Shown here: positions 10,230 to 19,483 of the stretch, one piece after another
How the letters are laid out: each line of letters starts with the position of its first letter
How positions within the stretch are numbered: the first letter of the stretch is position 1
Origin: Azospirillum halopraeferens DSM 3675
GTDB taxonomy: Bacteria; Pseudomonadota; Alphaproteobacteria; Azospirillales; Azospirillaceae
DNA length: 64,000 bases
Assembly (NCBI RefSeq): GCF_000429625.1
Contig: NZ_AUCF01000006.1
Coordinates: 281,580-345,579, forward strand
Reading direction: 5' to 3'
The notes under the pieces: generated by a model
Told to the model about the DNA's origin: nothing
The model's database searches: none
Seen by the model: the letters and a program-made list of their open reading frames with translations, nothing else
Made by a program: the position numbers and the translations under genes

Positions 10230-10697
10230 CTACCCCCGCGTTCCGGTCGCCGCTGCGGCGCCGTTGCCACCGTAGAGCTGGTGGGCGCGCGTTTCGAACG
10301 CCTGGACCATCCGGCGCACCGCCTCGTTGAACAGCACCCCCATGATCTTCTGCAACATCTTGGACCGGAACTCGAAGTCGACGTAGAAATCGACGCAGGT
10401 TCCCTGCTCATGCGGCAGGAAGATCCAGTGGTTGTTCAGATAGTGGAACGGCCCTTCGGTGTACTGGACGTCGATGCGGCACTGACTCTCATTGAGTTCG
10501 ACGCGCGAGGTGAAACGCTCGCGAACCATCTTGAAGCCGATCACCAGATCGGCAAAAAGCACGTTGCCCTCACGCCGGCGGATGCGAGCGGCAAGACACC
10601 AGGGCAGGAACTCGGGGTAGCGTTCGACGTCGGCGACCAGCCGGTACATCTGCTGCGGCGTATAGGGCAGAACCTTGTTTTCGGCGTGAGTCGGCAT
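10230..10697 (-). CDS. ratA: RatA/Coq10-family START-domain protein
   Basis: This 155-residue protein is a START-like polyketide cyclase/lipid-binding domain of the Coq10/RatA family. Family members bind ubiquinone and support respiration. The Escherichia coli relative RatA has also been described as an inhibitor of 70S ribosome assembly. The N-terminal signature YTPQQMYRLVADVERYPEFLPWC is complete, and RSKMLQKIMGVLFNEAVRRMVQAFE forms the C-terminal helix. It follows lipA by 16 bp on the same strand, the usual order in alphaproteobacteria. A ubiquinone-related role seems more likely here than toxicity, since no antitoxin-like partner is adjacent. Confidence 0.87.
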   Translation of the reverse strand: MPTHAENKVLPYTPQQMYRLVADVERYPEFLPWCLAARIRRREGNVLFADLVIGFKMVRERFTSRVELNESQCRIDVQYTEGPFHYLNNHWIFLPHEQGTCVDFYVDFEFRSKMLQKIMGVLFNEAVRRMVQAFETRAHQLYGGNGAAAATGTRG

Positions 10698-10713
10698 TCG
10701 CTCCCCGTTCCCG

Positions 10714-11673
10714 TCACTCGGCCGCGGCCGCCAGCTTGGCGGCGCGGGCGGCGCGCAGCTTCACGAAGTCGGCACCGGCGTGGTGCGACGACCGGGTGAG
10801 CGGCGACGCCGAAACCATCAAAAAGCCTTTGGCCCGCGCCAGGCGGGTGTACCCGTCGAACTCCTCCGGCGTCACGAAGCGGTCGACGGCCACATGCTTG
10901 GGCGTCGGCTGCAGGTACTGGCCGATGGTGATGAAGTCGACATCGGCGGCGCGCATGTCGTCCATCACCTGGGCCACCTCCTCCTTCGTTTCGCCGAGCC
11001 CGACCATGATTCCCGATTTGGTGAACATGGCGGGGTCGATCTCCTTCACCCGTGCCAACAGCGCCAGCGAGGTGAAGTAACGCGCCCCCGGACGAATCCC
11101 CGGATAAAGCCGCGGCACCGTCTCCAGATTGTGGTTGAAGACGTCGGGCCGGGCCGCCACCACGGTCTCGACCGCGCCCTTCTTTTTCTGGAAGTCTGGG
11201 GTCAGCACCTCGATGGTGGTCTGCGGCGTGGCCGCGCGGATGGCCCGGATGGTGCGGGCGAAATGCTCCGCCCCGCCGTCCTCCAGATCGTCGCGGTCCA
11301 CCGAGGTGATGACCACGTGGGTGAGTTGAAGCTGCGTCACCGCCTCGGCGACGTTGTCCGGCTCGTGCGGGTCCAGCCGGTCGGGCCGGCCGGTCTCCAC
11401 GTTGCAGAAGGCGCAGCCGCGCGTGCAGATCGAGCCCAGGATCATGAAGGTGGCGTGGCGGTGCTTCCAGCACTCCCCGATGTTGGGGCACGCGGCCTCT
11501 TCGCACACGGTGTGGAGCTTGAGGCCGCGCATCAGCTTGCGGGTCTCGTGGTACTCCGGGCTCATCGGCGCCTTGACCCGCAGCCATGCGGGTTTGCTGC
11601 GCTGCACCGGGTTGTCCGGACGATGGGCCTTCTCCGGGTGGCGGAGCTTGTCGGGGGCGGGGGCGTCGGTCAT
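10714..11673 (-). CDS. lipA: LipA lipoyl synthase
   Basis: LipA is a radical-SAM enzyme that inserts two sulfurs into octanoyl groups on lipoyl domains, including those of the neighbouring pyruvate dehydrogenase. The protein is 319 residues from ATG 11673. It has the auxiliary iron-sulfur cluster motif [12 protein letters not shown] and the radical-SAM motif [25 protein letters not shown] and the C-terminal RSSHHAG segment are also present. An in-frame ATG at 11691 would add six residues. The GGGAG sequence 11 bases before ATG 11673 favours the shorter form. It sits between ratA and a DUF29 gene in the pdh-lip region. Confidence 0.96.
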   Translation of the reverse strand: MTDAPAPDKLRHPEKAHRPDNPVQRSKPAWLRVKAPMSPEYHETRKLMRGLKLHTVCEEAACPNIGECWKHRHATFMILGSICTRGCAFCNVETGRPDRLDPHEPDNVAEAVTQLQLTHVVITSVDRDDLEDGGAEHFARTIRAIRAATPQTTIEVLTPDFQKKKGAVETVVAARPDVFNHNLETVPRLYPGIRPGARYFTSLALLARVKEIDPAMFTKSGIMVGLGETKEEVAQVMDDMRAADVDFITIGQYLQPTPKHVAVDRFVTPEEFDGYTRLARAKGFLMVSASPLTRSSHHAGADFVKLRAARAAKLAAAAE

Positions 11674-11736
11674 GGCGTCAGCAACTCCCATCGGTCCGCC
11701 GGGGCACGGCGGGACCGGTCAACGGGCCGGCGGCGC

Positions 11737-12222
11737 TCACACGCGCCATTCCGGCGGAAACAGTTCGGCCGGATAGGCCGGATCCAGCGCCTGGTCAAGG
11801 GTGAAGGGCGCTGCGGCGGGAAATCGGTCGAGGTCGGCGTCGGCCTCCAGAGCCGCCGTGCCGCGCGCCTCGGCGTAGATGTCGGCGAACTCTTCGGCCG
11901 CGACGGGACGCATACTGGGGCTTTGCCGCAGGCGCTTGTACAGCCTCCTGCGCTGCTCCCGCACCGTGAGCCGCCAGGGACGCAGGCAGCGGTCGTGAAG
12001 CTCCGGGCAGTACAGAAGTTTCAGCAAATGGACGACGAGCACCGACAGCCGGCTGTCGACCTCGCTCCACTCGCTGCGGCCCCTGCTTTCGATCTCCTCG
12101 GCGACATTCTCCCAGTCGATCGGGGCGTTGTTCCGCTCGGCGCCGGCACGACGGATGCGGGCCGCCTGGTCACGGGTCCAGGCGTAGAAATCATCCTCGT
12201 ACGCAACGCCGCTGCGGCTCAT
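11737..12222 (-). CDS. DUF29 family protein
   Basis: This 161-residue cytoplasmic protein belongs to DUF29, a family common in cyanobacteria and alphaproteobacteria with no known biochemical function. Typical features are the N-terminal YEDDFYAWTRDQA, the IDWENVAEEIESRGRSE block, and an Arg-rich central helix. The ATG at 12222 (MSRSGVAYEDD) is preferred to an upstream in-frame ATG at 12243 because the family begins here. It lies between lpd and lipA on the same strand. DUF29 proteins are often scattered in variable copy number, so this is probably an insertion into the conserved lpd-lipA order. Confidence 0.8.
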   Translation of the reverse strand: MSRSGVAYEDDFYAWTRDQAARIRRAGAERNNAPIDWENVAEEIESRGRSEWSEVDSRLSVLVVHLLKLLYCPELHDRCLRPWRLTVREQRRRLYKRLRQSPSMRPVAAEEFADIYAEARGTAALEADADLDRFPAAAPFTLDQALDPAYPAELFPPEWRV

Positions 12223-12258
12223 CGATCGACCGGAAGATGTCACATCGGATCATACTAA

Positions 12259-13656
12259 TCAGAAGTGGATCGCCCGGCCATAGGCATCAAGGACCGACTC
12301 GTGCATCATCTCCGACAGGGTCGGGTGCGGGAACACGGTGTGCATCAGGTCGGCCTCGGTGGTCTCCAGGGTCTTGGCGACCGTGTAGCCCTGGATCAGC
12401 TCGGTCACCTCGGCACCGATCATGTGGGCGCCCAGCAACTCGCCGGTCTTCGCGTCGAAGATGGTCTTGACCAGCCCCTCCGGCTCACCCAGCGCGATGG
12501 CCTTGCCGTTGCCCATGAACGGGAAACGCCCGACCTTCACCGCGTAGCCCTTTTCCTTCGCCTTCGCCTCGGTCAGGCCCACCGACGCCACCTGCGGGTG
12601 GGAGTAGGTGCAGCCGGGGATCATGCGGACGTCCAGCGGGTGCGGGTGCTTGCCGGCGATGTGCTCGGCCACGATCACGCCCTCGTGGCTGGCCTTGTGG
12701 GCGAGCCAGGGCGGCTGGGTCACGTCGCCGATGGCGTAAAGGCCGGGCTCGTCCGTCTCGCACATGGGGTTGGTGACGATGTGGCCGCGGTCCAGCTTCA
12801 CGCGGGTGTTCTCCAGCCCCAGGTTCTCGGTGTTGGGCGAGATGCCCACCGCGACGATGACGCGGTCCACCGTGATGTCCTCGGTCTTGCCGCCGGTCTC
12901 CACGGCGACGGTGACGCTGTCGGCGGACTTGCGCAGGTTGCCGGCTTTGGCGCCGGTGATGATGCGCATCCCCTGCTTCTCGAACGCCTTGCGCGCCAGA
13001 CCGGAGATCTCCGCGTCCTCCACGGGGAGGATGCGGTCCATCACCTCCACCACCGTGACCTTGGAGCCCAGGGCGTTGTAGAAGCTGGCGAACTCGATGC
13101 CGATGGCGCCGGAGCCGATGACCAGCAGCGACTTGGGGAAGCCGTCGGGGGTCATCGCCTTCTTGTAGGTCCACACCAGCTTGCCGTCCTCTTCGAGGCC
13201 CGGCAGGGTGCGGGCGCGCGCACCGGTGGCGATGATGATGTGCCTGGCCCCGAAGGTGCCCACCGCCGCGCCGCCCTTGGTGACGGCGACCTGGCCCTTG
13301 CCGGCCAGCTTCGCCTCGCCGTCGATGACGGTCACCTTGTTCTTCTTCAGCAGGTGCCGGACACCGCCGTTGAGCTGCCCCGCCACCTTGCGCGACCGTT
13401 CGACCACCTTGGCAAGGTCGAACGACACGCCATCGGCGGACAAGCCGTAATCGGCGGCGTGCTTCATCAGGTGCATGACCTCGGCCGAGCGCAGCAGCGC
13501 CTTGGTCGGGATGCAGCCCCAGTTCAGGCAGATGCCGCCGAGGTGCTCGCGCTCCACCACCGCCGTGTGCAGGCCGAGCTGGGCGGCGCGGATCGCCGCC
13601 ACATAGCCACCCGGACCGGCACCGACGACGATGACGTCATAGTTCATGTCGGCCAT
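12259..13656 (-). CDS. lpd: Dihydrolipoyl dehydrogenase (E3)
   Basis: Lpd is the FAD-dependent E3 subunit that reoxidises dihydrolipoyl groups of the pyruvate dehydrogenase complex with NAD. The 465-residue protein begins with the FAD fold VVGAGPGGYVAAIRAAQLG. It has the redox-active disulfide GGICLNWGCIPTKALL near residue 40, the NAD-binding GSGAIGIEFA, a YAIGDV segment, and the C-terminal HPTLSEMMHE with the active-site His-Glu pair. A strong ribosome-binding site (GGAGG) precedes the ATG at 13656. It ends the pdhA-pdhB-pdhC-lpd operon, 45 bp after pdhC. Confidence 0.97.
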   Translation of the reverse strand: MADMNYDVIVVGAGPGGYVAAIRAAQLGLHTAVVEREHLGGICLNWGCIPTKALLRSAEVMHLMKHAADYGLSADGVSFDLAKVVERSRKVAGQLNGGVRHLLKKNKVTVIDGEAKLAGKGQVAVTKGGAAVGTFGARHIIIATGARARTLPGLEEDGKLVWTYKKAMTPDGFPKSLLVIGSGAIGIEFASFYNALGSKVTVVEVMDRILPVEDAEISGLARKAFEKQGMRIITGAKAGNLRKSADSVTVAVETGGKTEDITVDRVIVAVGISPNTENLGLENTRVKLDRGHIVTNPMCETDEPGLYAIGDVTQPPWLAHKASHEGVIVAEHIAGKHPHPLDVRMIPGCTYSHPQVASVGLTEAKAKEKGYAVKVGRFPFMGNGKAIALGEPEGLVKTIFDAKTGELLGAHMIGAEVTELIQGYTVAKTLETTEADLMHTVFPHPTLSEMMHESVLDAYGRAIHF

Positions 13657-13701
13657 GAATACAGCCTCCTAAATCCTTGATGCGTCAGCGTTGTCGGCCC
13701 G

Positions 13702-15045
13702 TCAGAGCAGCATGCTCAACGGATCCTCGATCAGCGATTTGAAGACCGACAGGAACTGCGCCCCGACGGCCCCGTCGGCGACGCGGTGATCGATCGAGAT
13801 GGTGCAGGTCATCACCGTGGCGATGGCCAGCGCGCCATCCTTCACCACCGGCCGCTGCTCGCTGACGCCGACCGCCAGAATGGCGCCCTGGGGCGGGTTG
13901 ATCAGCGCCTCGAACTGCTTGATCCCGAACATGCCGAGGTTGGAGATGGAGAAGGTGCCGCCCTGGAACTCCTCCGGCTTCAGCGTGCCCTCGCGGGCCC
14001 GCTTGGCCAGATCCTTCATCTCGTTCGAGATCTCGGCCAGGCCCTTGCGGTCGGCGTTCTTTATGATGGGCGTGATCAGGCCGGTCGGCGTCGCCGCCGC
14101 CACCGAGACGTCGACGCTCTCGTACTGAAGCATCGCGTCGTCGGTCCAGGCGGCGTTCAGCGCGGGCATCTTCTTCAGCGCCAGGGCGGAGGCCCGGATG
14201 ATGAAGTCGTTGACCGACAGCTTGTAGGAGTCGGAGCGCCCGTTCAGCTCGGCACGCACCTTCAGCAGCGCATCGATCTGGCAGTCCACGGTCAGATGGT
14301 ACTGCGGGATCGTCTGCTGCCCCTCGGTCAGGCGGCGCGCGATCGTCTTGCGCATGGAGCTGTTGGGCACCGCCTTGTAGCGCATGCCCAGCTTGTCCGA
14401 GTAGGACTTCGCGTCGATGCCGGCGGACAGCTTGGCCGCCGGGGCCGCCGCGGTCGCGGGGGCGGCCTGCGCGGCCGCAGCGGACGCAGCGGCGGGAGCC
14501 GCGGCGGCGGCCGGGCGCGGCGCCGCCTTCGCGGCCTCCACGTCGGCCTTGACGATGCGGCCGTTGGGGCCGGTGCCCTTGATGGCCGCCAGGTCGAGCC
14601 CGGCCTGTCCGGCCAGGCGGCGGGCCAGCGGGCTGGCGAACACACGCCCGCCCGGCGCGGACGCCGACGCGGCGGCCGGAGCCGCAGCCGCCTTGGGCGC
14701 CTCCGCCGGGGCCGGGGCCGGGGCGGCCTGCGGCGCCGGAGCGGCCGGAGCCGCCGAGGCGGCACCGCCGGACGCGGCGGCGCTCAGCGCACTTTCGTCC
14801 TCGCCTTCCTCCAGCAGGATGGCGATGGGGGTGTTGACGGCGACGCCCTGGGAGCCGCCTTCGACGAGGATCTTGCCCAGACGGCCCTCGTCGACCGCCT
14901 CCACCTCCATGGTGGCCTTGTCGGTCTCGATCTCGGCCAGCACGTCGCCGGCCTTGACCTCGTCGCCTTCCTTCTTCAGCCACTTGGCGAGGTTGCCCTC
15001 GGTCATGGTGGGCGAGAGGGCGGGCATCAGGATCGGAATGGTCAT
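13702..15045 (-). CDS. pdhC: Pyruvate dehydrogenase E2, dihydrolipoamide acetyltransferase
   Basis: This is the acetyltransferase core of the pyruvate dehydrogenase complex, 447 residues long. One N-terminal lipoyl domain has Lys43 in [17 protein letters not shown] long Ala/Pro-rich hinge comes next, then the peripheral subunit-binding domain ([22 protein letters not shown]). The catalytic domain contains [12 protein letters not shown] and ends near [16 protein letters not shown], with the active-site His and Asp. It follows pdhB by 13 bp. The hinge is low-complexity, which explains several long spurious antisense reading frames over this gene. Confidence 0.97.
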   Translation of the reverse strand: MTIPILMPALSPTMTEGNLAKWLKKEGDEVKAGDVLAEIETDKATMEVEAVDEGRLGKILVEGGSQGVAVNTPIAILLEEGEDESALSAAASGGAASAAPAAPAPQAAPAPAPAEAPKAAAAPAAASASAPGGRVFASPLARRLAGQAGLDLAAIKGTGPNGRIVKADVEAAKAAPRPAAAAAPAAASAAAAQAAPATAAAPAAKLSAGIDAKSYSDKLGMRYKAVPNSSMRKTIARRLTEGQQTIPQYHLTVDCQIDALLKVRAELNGRSDSYKLSVNDFIIRASALALKKMPALNAAWTDDAMLQYESVDVSVAAATPTGLITPIIKNADRKGLAEISNEMKDLAKRAREGTLKPEEFQGGTFSISNLGMFGIKQFEALINPPQGAILAVGVSEQRPVVKDGALAIATVMTCTISIDHRVADGAVGAQFLSVFKSLIEDPLSMLL

Positions 15046-15058
15046 GGCGCCCTCCTCC

Positions 15059-16450
<1,392 letters not shown>

Positions 16451-16531
16451 ACCTTCCCTCCGTCCGCGCGGGCGGCCACGGGACGCGTTCGGTCCCCGGC
16501 GCACCGCCGCAGCTCCGCCAATGGGTTCACG

Positions 16532-17557
16532 TCAGCTTTCGATGAGGACGTCCGTCCACAGCTCGGACGGATCCGGCTCCGGACTCTGCTGGGCGAACTC
16601 GGCCGCCTCGGACACCACCGCCTTCACCTCGCGGTCGATCTCCTTCAGCTTGTCCTCGTCGGCGATGCCGCTGTCGAGCAGGAGCTTCTTCATCTGGTCG
16701 ATGGGATCGGACTCGGTCCGCATCTTCTCGACCTCTTCCTTCGTCCGGTACTTGGCGGGGTCGGACATGGAGTGGCCGCGGTAGCGGTAGGTCTTCAGCT
16801 CCAGAATGACGGGGCCGTTGCCCTCGCGCACCCAGGGGACCCATTCGTCGGCGGCGGCCTTCACGTCCAGCACGTTCATGCCGTTGACCTGGTGGCCGGG
16901 AATGCCGTAGGAGGCGCCGCGCTGGTGCAGCTCGCCGGCGGAGGCCCGCTCCTGCGCGGTGCCCATGGCGTACTTGTTGTTCTCGATGATGTAGATGACG
17001 GGCAGCTTCCACAGCGCCGCCATGTTGAAGCTCTCGTACACCTGGCCCTGGTTGACGGCGCCGTCACCGAGGTAGCAGGTGCACACACCCCCGTCGCCGG
17101 AGTACTTGTGGGCGAAGGCGAGGCCGGTGCCCAGCGGCACCTGGGCGCCGACGATGCCGTGGCCGCCGAAGAACGCCTTCTCGCGGCTGAACATGTGCAT
17201 CGAGCCGCCCTTGCCCTTGGAGTAGCCGCCGCGCCGCCCCGTCAGCTCCGCCATGACGCCCTTGGGGTCCATGCCGCAGGCCAGCATATGGCCGTGGTCG
17301 CGGTAGCTGGTGATGACGCTGTCGCCGTCCTTCAGCGCGGCCTGGATGCCCACCACCACGGCCTCCTGGCCGATGTAGAGGTGGCAGAAGCCGCCGATCA
17401 GGCCCATGCCGTAGAGCTGGCCGGACTTCTCCTCGAACCGGCGGATCAGGAGCATGTCACGGTAATAACGCAGCAGTTCCTCGGGCGAGGCCTGCGGGGC
17501 CGTGTTCGACGAAACGGTGTCGGAAGGCGCCTTAGTACGGCGTCGTGGCGCAGCCAT
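16532..17557 (-). CDS. pdhA: Pyruvate dehydrogenase E1 alpha subunit
   Basis: PdhA is the thiamine-diphosphate-binding subunit that decarboxylates pyruvate. The 341-residue protein has RRFEEKSGQLYGMGLIGGFCHLYIGQEA near the N-terminus and SYRDHGHMLACG. The phosphorylation-loop region GGSMHMFS and the thiamine diphosphate/Mg motif YLGDGAVNQGQVYESFNMA are present, followed by RYRGHSMSDPAKYR. A clear GGGGAGGA ribosome-binding site precedes the ATG. It is the first gene of the pdhA-pdhB-pdhC-lpd run, and a non-coding region of 534 bp separates it from ftsB. Confidence 0.97.
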   Translation of the reverse strand: MAAPRRRTKAPSDTVSSNTAPQASPEELLRYYRDMLLIRRFEEKSGQLYGMGLIGGFCHLYIGQEAVVVGIQAALKDGDSVITSYRDHGHMLACGMDPKGVMAELTGRRGGYSKGKGGSMHMFSREKAFFGGHGIVGAQVPLGTGLAFAHKYSGDGGVCTCYLGDGAVNQGQVYESFNMAALWKLPVIYIIENNKYAMGTAQERASAGELHQRGASYGIPGHQVNGMNVLDVKAAADEWVPWVREGNGPVILELKTYRYRGHSMSDPAKYRTKEEVEKMRTESDPIDQMKKLLLDSGIADEDKLKEIDREVKAVVSEAAEFAQQSPEPDPSELWTDVLIES

Positions 17558-18091
17558 GTGTCCTCCCCTGGCTTGACGGGACCGGCGGTCACCTGCCGGG
17601 TGCTACCGGTCGTTGGTGGTATTCATAGCGCCCAAGTCCCGTCCGGGCAAGGGCGGCAACTCCAACCAATTGATTTCACTTGAAAAAAGTGCCGTTAACT
17701 CACTTCTGGTTAAACCGCTGATTTGGGAGCGCTTCCCGCCGCGCCAGCGCTGCAGCGGGTGACATTCGGAAAACAATCGGCTGAACAAAGCAATAAACCG
17801 CGCCCGCCGGCGGGTCCGAACGGTGCTTTGTGATCGTTCCTCCGGCTTGGATTGTGGTTCCGGTTGTGAAGCGGGTCACGGTATCGGGCGGGCCGACGCG
17901 GCGCCGACGGCGGCAGGTGCACGGGCCGGCAAGCGGACAACAGCGGATGGACGCGGTCCGTTGCACGGCACCGGCACGGTGCAGGGACCAACGTCGGACA
18001 TCACATGACGGCAGCGTAGCACCCCGCCGGGGCGCCGGCCACGGTGAAGCCCGGTGCTATGACGAAGGGTGGGCGGGGACGGAAGGGCCGA
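17558..18091. other. Long intergenic region upstream of pdhA
   Basis: No convincing gene is seen in these 534 bases on either strand. The part next to pdhA (17640-17720) is clearly AT-richer than its surroundings, and carries a small inverted repeat CACTT-N5-AAGTG at 17677-17691. This is probably the pdhA promoter region. The rest is GC-rich without a recognisable motif. Confidence 0.5.
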
Positions 18092-18490
18092 TCAGCGCGC
18101 CGCGGTGATCCCCTCATGCGGCGCCGGCAGGTGCGGTTCCACCGCATCGGGAAGCGGCGTGCGGGGCAGCACCACTTCGTTGGGATGCGTCAGGTTCAGC
18201 ATGGAGCGCGCCCGCTCGTCCAGCATGTCCAGGTCGAGATGATCGGTGCGCAGCAGGCTGGCGCGCTTTTCCATGAGCTGGCGCTCGCTGCGCACCTCGT
18301 CCAGGACGCGCTCGGCGGTGGCGATCTCGCCCTGCAGGTGCTTGAGCGCGATCAGGCCGCGGTCGCCCTGAACCGCGTAATAGACGAAGTACGCAACGAC
18401 GCAGGCGCCGATGGCGGGCCCGATGACCTGCCGAAGGGCGTTGCGCAGGGCGCGGGTCACCGCGCCGGTGATGTGATCGACCATCGTCAT
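18092..18490 (-). CDS. ftsB: FtsB/DivIC-family septum formation initiator
   Basis: This 132-residue bitopic protein has one membrane helix (ACVVAYFVYYAVQG) followed by an FtsB-type leucine-zipper coiled coil (LIALKHLQGEIATAERVLDEVRSE) and a short tail. FtsB forms a trimer with FtsL and FtsQ in the divisome. The sequence GLIALKHLQGEI resembles the conserved start of the family coiled coil. Placement upstream of pdhA on the same strand is the usual alphaproteobacterial arrangement. The ATG at 18490 (MTMVDHITG) is chosen, although ATG 18484 is equally possible. An upstream in-frame extension to 18526 is not supported. Confidence 0.88.
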   Translation of the reverse strand: MTMVDHITGAVTRALRNALRQVIGPAIGACVVAYFVYYAVQGDRGLIALKHLQGEIATAERVLDEVRSERQLMEKRASLLRTDHLDLDMLDERARSMLNLTHPNEVVLPRTPLPDAVEPHLPAPHEGITAAR

Positions 18491-18720
18491 GATCGCGATG
18501 GAATCACGGCCGACTCCGGCGGTCAAACGGAAACGGGGCCTGTCCGGACGAACAGGTGCCAGTGGGTTCCCGCCGCCACACTACGACCATCGGAGAACCC
18601 CTCCCGCCCGAATGCGCCGGCGGGGCCGGGGAATAGCGTCGTGCTCCCCGGTGTTCCGCCTTCCGACCGCGCCCCGAGTCCGGGGCCGCGGCGTCCGGGA
18701 TCACAAGGTGGAGAGACACG

Positions 18721-18915
18721 ATGCGCAGCAGGTTCTGGCTGGCCGCCCTGCCGGCCGTCCTTCTCGGTGTCGCCGCGTGCGACAACCAGGTGGCCGAGGC
18801 GCCGGCGCCGGCCGACGATCCGTCGATGGCCGAACAGCCCATGACCACCACCCCGCCGGCGGATGATCCCGCCATGGGCGGGCCGGCGACCACGCCCCCG
18901 CCGGCCCCGCAGTAA
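18721..18915 (+). CDS. Small Pro/Ala-rich lipoprotein
   Basis: This 64-residue protein has a clear lipoprotein signal: basic start MRSRFW, a hydrophobic core, and the lipobox GVAAC with Cys20. The mature part is only about 45 residues, rich in Pro, Ala, Asp and Met and with no fold recognised. A good GGAGAG ribosome-binding site precedes the ATG. It is monocistronic and converges on the thioesterase gene across a perfect 12-bp hairpin. The function is unknown. Confidence 0.7.
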   Translation: MRSRFWLAALPAVLLGVAACDNQVAEAPAPADDPSMAEQPMTTTPPADDPAMGGPATTPPPAPQ

Positions 18916-18924
18916 CGCCGGGCA

Positions 18925-18953
18925 CCCCGCCCGGTGCCGGCCACCGGGCGGGG
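18925..18953. terminator. GC-rich hairpin between convergent genes
   Basis: CCCCGCCCGGTG (18925-18936) and CACCGGGCGGGG (18942-18953) form a perfect 12-bp stem with a 5-base loop. It lies between the ends of the small lipoprotein gene (+) and the thioesterase gene (-). There is no T-tract on either side, so a bidirectional terminator role is plausible but not certain. Confidence 0.45.
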
Positions 18954-18959
18954 CCGCGG

Positions 18960-19370
18960 TCATTGCGCAGGCGGCACCGGACGGGGGTGGCCGTCGTCGG
19001 CTATGGCGACATAGGTGAACACCCCCTCGGTCACCCGGACCGTTTCGCCGGTCAGGAACCGGCGCACCCAGGTGTCGATGCGCACGCGCATGGACGTGCG
19101 GCCCACCCGCTCCACGGTCGCAAAGCAGCTCACCTCATCGCCCACATAGACCGGCTTGTGGAAGGTCATCGCCTCGATCCCCACCGTGGCGACCCGGCCG
19201 CGGGCGCGCCGCACCGCCACCACGCCGCCGGCCAGGTCCATTTGCGCCAGCAGCCAGCCGCCGAAGATGTCGCCGTTGGGGTTGGTGTCGCCCGGCATGG
19301 CTATGGCCCGCAACGCCGGCCCGTCGCTCAGGCCTGCCGGCTCGGCCTCACCCGGCATGGCGTCGCTCAT
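18960..19370 (-). CDS. Acyl-CoA thioesterase, hot-dog fold (YciA-like)
   Basis: This 136-residue protein belongs to the YciA/acyl-CoA hydrolase branch of hot-dog thioesterases, which cleave acyl-CoA esters. Typical elements are AMPGDTNPNGDIFGGWLLAQMDLAGG, holding the catalytic Asn/Asp region on the long helix, then MTFHKPVYVGDEVSCFA, and a strand ending FTYVAIADDG. The start is ATG 19370 after GGAGGAGT. An overlapping GTG at 19373 is less well spaced. It is divergent from parE by 113 bp. The substrate chain length cannot be read from the sequence. Confidence 0.88.
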   Translation of the reverse strand: MSDAMPGEAEPAGLSDGPALRAIAMPGDTNPNGDIFGGWLLAQMDLAGGVVAVRRARGRVATVGIEAMTFHKPVYVGDEVSCFATVERVGRTSMRVRIDTWVRRFLTGETVRVTEGVFTYVAIADDGHPRPVPPAQ

Positions 19371-19483
19371 CACACTCCTCCGCCCTCAGTGGTTTCTTGT
19401 GCGAACAAAATCTTGTGCACGGCCCATTGTGCGGCCACAGCATACGCTTGCGCACCCCTGACGAAATTCCTATATTGGCCGCC

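Noticed and set aside
10230..10697. RatA as a toxin of a toxin-antitoxin pair
   Set aside because: No antitoxin-like gene is adjacent. The next gene is lipA, and the family also contains ubiquinone-binding Coq10 proteins, so a toxin role is not supported.
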